Below, piece after piece: positions 59,267 through 64,000 of a stretch of 64,000 nucleotides of DNA (within the stretch, counting starts at the first letter, position 1; every line of letters starts with the position of its first letter). The translations under genes and the position numbers were made by a program. This DNA comes from Sipunculus nudus. Taxonomy: Eukaryota; Annelida; Sipuncula; Golfingiida; Sipunculidae. The notes beneath the pieces were generated by a model, which saw only the letters and a program-made list of their open reading frames with translations, was not told the DNA's origin and searched no databases. The stretch spans positions 5,831,464-5,895,463 of the forward strand of contig CM049320.1 in assembly GCA_026874595.1 (NCBI GenBank). The letters are read 5' to 3'.

Positions 59267-60180
59267 CAAAATTTTACTGACATATTTTGAAAAGAGTACA
59301 TTAAATCGTCTTCCCATCTGCCTCAGTTTAAAGCGATTCTCTAATGGAGGCCTGTATCGGGGTCGTTCAAAGGGAAGAATGCAAAGAGCCTAGACGGCTC
59401 AAAACAACGTGGTGTTCTTGTGTCGGCGTCTCCCGAAGAGAGTGGGTTAAAAAGTTAAAGACAAGGCGATTAGAATACTGATCAGTCAGCAATTAACGAG
59501 TTATTTCGGAAAAATAAAGTGTCATGCGTTGTTAGAGAATGCATGTCTAATTATGAAAGAAAAGTATTTGTAAATACAATAAAAAGGTTTATATCTGAAA
59601 GGTAACCATGAAAGAATTACGGTAATTTTTGTTAATTCTTCATTAGCAATTACCTTCGAAATAAATGTTGTTATTAATTAAGCGTTCTCTTTCGCCTTTA
59701 ACGCATTCACCTCTTATCAAATTAACCGAAAAAAAATAAACTTATTAGTTCCACACGGAACATGACAGATATTCTTGGATTATTCGGTGCACAAATGCTT
59801 ATTCAATTATCTGAGTAATAATTATTAGTTCACTTACATTTGTTTAAGCGTACCGAAACTTCTAACCATCACTCTGTAGTAACAACAGCAGTCCTAAACT
59901 GGACCGATTTCCCAAAGAGAACGTATTCTACCTATTTTACATGGATGATCAGATTAATGTGTTGATAATACATGGAACAAACAACTGGATCAGAACATAA
60001 TTAAGCTTGAATACAGTAAGTCCAACTTAAATATATGACCAAAATTGTACCACCATATTTACAAATTACAGTACACCAAGGTTTTCATAAAAACCTCTCC
60101 CCGTCATCCCAAGATTTAAAGGGAATCTCTACTGGAGGTCTATCACGGGGTTCCGAGACGGACAAAGCCTTGATCTGTCA

Positions 60181-61085
60181 TATACATAGTAATTTAAATA
60201 ATCATAAAAATTAAAAATTTATTCATTATGAATTTATTCATCAGGGATGCGAATGGTAGAAGTAAATGGCGAAGTATAACAATTACACCTTACGGTGCAG
60301 TAGTAAAACATAGTATACTCACAGTGATAAGGCCCGCAAAAAGAATCATGGCTATCGTGATATGTCACATAAAATGCATGTACCACGAAGTCGTCCATTA
60401 TTGTTGAGATAATAGGGGCTTTTCCCGGGAGGACGGGAGGCTAAACGAATCGATGAGGGAATATCAATATTAATATTTGGGTCATTGGTAATATTTAGAT
60501 TTTTCAAAATATGGCCTATGTGTACAGTAAAAGTAATATGTGACAACATTTTTCACCTTATTTTTATTTTGGACCTTGACCAAAATCCCTAGGTCGTACA
60601 CTCAGAACACTCCCTATAATCGCTGAGTTGCAGGCGATCGCCGGGCGATCGCAAAAAAAATTAGTTCATTGTAGTAAATGTTACGTGTATTAAGAAGGAG
60701 TGTTGTAGAAGTATTAACTAGAAAGCGGTCAGACAAAACATATAAATACCTCAACCAATATTCTTGATTACCAGATCTGAAATATTACCAGTTTTGCTGT
60801 GTCACGTAAAAACAGGTAAAATATAAGGCCAGAGAAATGTGTCATTGTTCAACAACTGGATCACCGGTCACCACTGCCAAGGGCTTAGGCGGGCCATAAT
60901 ACGAATAAATGACCAAAAGACACCAATGAAAACTTAAACAACACATAACATGATAATCCAGATTACTCCCAGAACTAAATGGGGTGTTTCTTGGGTATCA
61001 CCCTTATCAACCGAGTTGCTGACAGTCTAATCACCTAACTCCGACGATAAAGCCATTATACCTCCTAACGTAGTTTCAATTAGGT
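60181..61085. other. Intergenic, no gene seen
   Basis: Contains a short palindromic word GCGATCGCCGGGCGATCGC near 60634. Otherwise nothing supported. Confidence 0.4.
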
Positions 61086-61167
61086 TTGGAGCTGTTAAGA
61101 AACCGTAGAGCCCTGTTTTGGTATCTGGCATGGCCAAGCCTCGATCTGGGAGCGCTGACATCACATG

Positions 61168-61320
61168 GGAGAAGGGGTCATAGTCTATGTGACAGGCGAA
61201 GAAGTCTCAAGTGTGTTAAAAACAGCGCTGATTGGCATGTCCACACTTGGGATTGCTTGGAGCCCATCAAAACAAGGCCGCGCCAGACTGCGCAGCCGGC
61301 ATGGGAACCCGCAAGATACA
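61168..61320 (+). CDS. Possible coding fragment, unrecognised
   Basis: The plus-strand frame reads GEGVIVYVTGEEVSSVLKTA and then LIGMSTLGIAW before a basic stretch. Composition is coding-like and GC-richer than its flanks. No clean acceptor or donor is visible. It may be an exon fragment or part of a transposon. Confidence 0.2.
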
Positions 61321-61480
61321 AACCCTGTTAAAGATTACCCCTTGCTCTCATTTGTGTCTGTTTGTGTGTGCATGGGTGTATGATTTGCACGTTTTTTTTT
61401 CTGGGTATAACTGAGACCGAGGTTATATGAAAATTCGTATTTTGACTATTTTCAAATTTTCATACCACAGATGTTTATAT

Positions 61481-61963
61481 ACGGAGCCCGGGAGACGACA
61501 TGGTGAAAAATATTTATTAATTCGTGCGCACGAATAACTAATCCGTGCGCACGAATTAGTAATCCGTGCGCACGAATAACTAATTCGTGGTCACGAATTA
61601 CTTATCCGTGCGCACGAATTACTAGGTGTGAAAAATATATTTCCAAGGCGGAAAAAATATTGATTAATTCCTGCGCACGAATTACTAATCCGTGGGCACG
61701 AATTTCTAATTCGTGGCCACGAATTAGTGACCAATGAGAACAGCTCTCTTATGTTGCTTGCTCAATGCTCATTGGCTACTAATTCGTGCGCACGAGTTAT
61801 TAATTCGTGCGCACGAATTACTAGCCAATGAGAAGCAAGCACACATCGACTAAGTCTAGGCACAGGCTGGCAGTTTCAGAATTAGTCATTCGTGCGCACG
61901 GATTAGTAATTCGTGCGCACGAATTAATAAATGTTTTACACCATGTCTTCTCCCGGGCTCCGT
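61481..61963. mobile_element. Foldback element with twelve copies of a 16-bp palindrome
   Basis: The ends ACGGAGCCCGGGAGA...CATGGTG and their reverse complement (61940-61963) form terminal inverted repeats that extend into 'aatatttattaattcgtgc'. Inside, ATTCGTGCGCACGAAT or a one- to two-base variant occurs twelve times between 61520 and 61924, separated by short spacers such as 'aacta' and 'tagta'. Two further inverted words, CCAATGAGAA and CTCATTGG, occur around 61735-61835. No coding capacity. Target duplication is unclear (TA or AT). Confidence 0.8.
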
Positions 61964-62580
61964 ATTAATATGTTTCCATCTACAAACTGCTCATATGGTA
62001 TTCGTACACTGCTCATGGGGGGGGGGGGGACATCACACTGCTCTTAGGACATCAGCACGTATGCTTGTCATGAGTTCAATATGGTCAAGTGTGTGTGTGT
62101 TTATCAAGCCGCATTTGGGGACCACCTTTTTTCTATGTCTGTGTATATGTAGCGTTTAGGCGAGTCCTAATGGTCACGTGGTGTCCCCATGGCACTTCCG
62201 GATGCAGACAGCTGGTGCCATATCATAATTCACTTGACATCACGAGGGATATATGTGTCATTTTATTCCACGAGGACGACCCACCGAGTCCTATTGCATG
62301 TATTTATATTTCAGATGGAATCGATATGATATAATGGCCGAACATGACTCCACATAAAATGTTATTTTCTGAGTAAACAGGGATTAAGCACAATTCAAAA
62401 GTCATCACTCTGGAAAGCATTGTTCTATAAAAACTGTAGCTTGCTCTTTGTGAGAGTGAAAATGTCATACTTTTTATCTGCAACTGTGGCCTGTTAACGT
62501 CTTTGGAATAATACAAGTACAAGAAGATTATTTTGCTTTTTTTCGTTGTTTGCCAGAACAGATCTGTTTACTTATAGTAG
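61964..62580. other. Intergenic, no gene seen
   Basis: Poly-G run near 62018-62029 and a short (GT)n near 62091. No supported feature. Confidence 0.4.
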
Positions 62581-62585
62581 CCGCA

Positions 62586-62647
62586 GTTTGCAACCCTGAC
62601 GTGGATTGTGAATATTGTGGAGACGAGGGCTTCCAGGCCCTATCAGG
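62586..62647 (+). CDS. Possible short internal exon, unrecognised
   Basis: Acceptor-like 'tatagtagccgcag' is followed by a frame reading VCNPDVDCEYCGDEGFQALS and a donor-like G|GTTATT. It would be a small cysteine-rich module with three Cys in ten residues. The signals are weak and nothing connects to it. Confidence 0.2.
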
Positions 62648-63196
62648 TTATTATTTTTAAAAATGGCTTGTTAATCATGTTTTTCATGGCTGTACCTATA
62701 GTATGGACCAAGACAGATCTCGGCTGTAAATTATATATCAAGTACCGACTATTCTGTATGTACGTTAATGTTTGTATACTTTGTATTACGATAAAAATAA
62801 AAACAAAAAGAAAACAGGGCAATGTTTTAGCCTTATTTAGCTTAAAAGTATTATTCAGGGGTACCATATTTAAAAAATAAAAATAAATAAATAAATAACT
62901 ACATTTCACAATATCAGAGAAACAGAATTATTTAAAAATATGAAAATTAGTCTACATTTCACAACAAAATATTCCCACTATAAAGGTCTAGGCCAATCAT
63001 TGATTCCAAGCCAGCCTCAGTTGACAACTTATGACTGGATGGTGTCATCTTTGGAAAGAAGTTGGCGGAACAGACTACAGCTTCTCGCTTGATATGGTCC
63101 GGGGTGGGGGGGGGGGGCGGTTAGACATGTGACGCTAGTTTATCACGCCATCCTATTGTATTACTTTATGCTATGTAAAGGCATCTTGATATTGCC

Positions 63197-63328
63197 ATGC
63201 CTGACATAACTACAGAGAAACATGTAGGCAGCTTAAACGGTGAGCTGGAGACCAGAGAGCTGCAGGCAGAGGACATCCACGATGTGCTAATTTTCCCGGT
63301 GCTATATTCCACGAACACGGCTGATTAA
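63197..63328 (+). CDS. Possible 43-codon small ORF or first exon
   Basis: ATG 63197 to TAA 63328. The frame begins MPDITTEKHVGSLNGELETR and continues acidic (ELQAEDIHDVL). A donor-like G|GTGAGC at 63239-63240 would cut it after 14 residues as a first exon. Composition looks coding. No family recognised. Confidence 0.22.
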   Translation: MPDITTEKHVGSLNGELETRELQAEDIHDVLIFPVLYSTNTAD

Positions 63329-64000
63329 ATATAAGATCTAGGGCTTTACTTGGCACCTACATAAATGAATCAAAATTACATCCCTGCGGCCCCTGCAGCG
63401 AGCAGTTTGGTCAATTAAATCTTATAGGCTTTAAAGCAATGTAACACACGCGCGGCTAATCAGGTATCGATATTTTATCACGGAAATCAAACTTAAAGCC
63501 CCTTACAGTACATGCAGGAATGGCACCGTGTGGCTATTGGTTGTCACGGCCGTTCATGATTTTAGTTGTTTATTTTGTGTTTGAAAGAGTAATCTGCATA
63601 AAGTTCCCTCGGTGTCGCTCCAATTAGGAGGCCATGGTCATAATATGCGGTACAATACAAATACCTAGACATATACTGGAAAGGTCACAACTTACGTGTC
63701 CCAGCCAGACAATAAACAATATATAAGCACAATATATAAATTGAATATAAGCAAAAAGTGAAGCTTCCATCTTGAAGGTAACATCTTTAGTAAAAATGAA
63801 AATACGGTAAAAATGTTCTGAAAAGATAAAATCGTTCATCTCTAGACCATAATACAATACTATGAATAACAAAATGGAAAGTTAAAGGGAAATATGCAAG
63901 TATCATCGTATCTTCTTGCTCCGTCTATCTCTCTTATCTTCTTTATTTCTTCTGTAATTAAGGGGTATTTTCCTTCCTGCCACATGGGAAATTAACAGTC
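63329..64000. other. Intergenic, no gene seen
   Basis: No supported feature up to the window edge. Confidence 0.4.

Larger units (their letters stand above)
57425..60180 (+). repeat. Three tandem units of about 0.9 kb
   Basis: The block 'ttattaa.taa.cgttctcttt ... tgacagatattctt..ttcggtgc ... ggaccgatttgccaaagagaacg ... gacatggatgat' occurs at about 57480-57835, 58373-58735 and 59670-60020. A second block ('tcacc..ggtcgttca..gga..tggacaaatag..tagagggctcaaaataacgtggtgt') occurs at about 58080-58180 and 59300-59410, with a shortened copy at 60060-60180. The copies are clearly diverged. Unit 2 is lengthened by a SINE. No coding capacity. Confidence 0.8.

Noticed and set aside
1-64000. Bacterial-type systems, CRISPR arrays or operons
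   Set aside because: Short split exons, GT/AG introns, SINEs and microsatellites show an animal genome. The spaced palindromes at 61.5 kb have no constant-length unique spacers and so are not a CRISPR array.

Overview
The window reads as nuclear DNA of an animal, most likely a mollusc and plausibly a bivalve. It is AT-rich, genes are split into short exons with GT/AG introns, there are many (TA)n tracts, tRNA-derived SINEs, a TTAA-flanked MITE and a tandem family ending in a GACGG-rich tail and an 'AGCTCAGATGA...TCATCTGAGCT' type palindrome of a kind I associate with bivalve genomes. The taxon is an inference. Genes are sparse and most of the window is intergenic or intronic.

Region 1 (about 1.3-21.3 kb) is a large inverted duplication. 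Arms of about 7.3 kb (about 1310-8648 and 13968-21330) flank a 5.3 kb spacer. Each arm carries one six-exon gene for a secreted lipocalin-like protein of 183 residues, and the two genes are divergent. The left copy (minus strand, 2432-6139) is open from signal peptide to stop. The right copy (plus strand, 16444-20130) keeps all splice sites but has one nonsense change in exon 4. Both keep a TATA box and an upstream TGACGTCA site. The spacer holds at least two decayed pieces of the same unit, so the locus has gone through more than one rearrangement.

Region 2 (21.3-33.6 kb) is mostly featureless. It holds a degraded non-LTR reverse transcriptase end (24.2-24.95 kb), a tRNA-SINE with target-site duplications (26.88-27.30 kb), and a 300-bp exon-like reading frame on the minus strand (27830-28129). 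That frame has a signal-peptide-like start, a strong splice donor and one in-frame TAG.

Region 3 (33.65-50.70 kb, minus strand) is a single-pass membrane protein gene of the FNDC4/FNDC5 (irisin precursor) type. A clean phase 1-1 fibronectin III exon (38507-38794) splices in frame to a transmembrane and cytoplasmic exon (33654-34036). A signal-peptide exon (50611-50701) is proposed, with a CpG-rich promoter just upstream that carries CCAAT and a palindromic X-box. The long first intron holds a TTAA MITE, a 78-bp repeat and a roughly 340-bp tandem family.

Region 4 (51.6-64 kb) is repeat country: a 4.2 kb minisatellite, a threefold tandem duplication of about 0.9 kb units with a SINE in one unit, and a 483-bp foldback element packed with twelve copies of one 16-bp palindrome. 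A few short reading frames near the right end are only possible exons.
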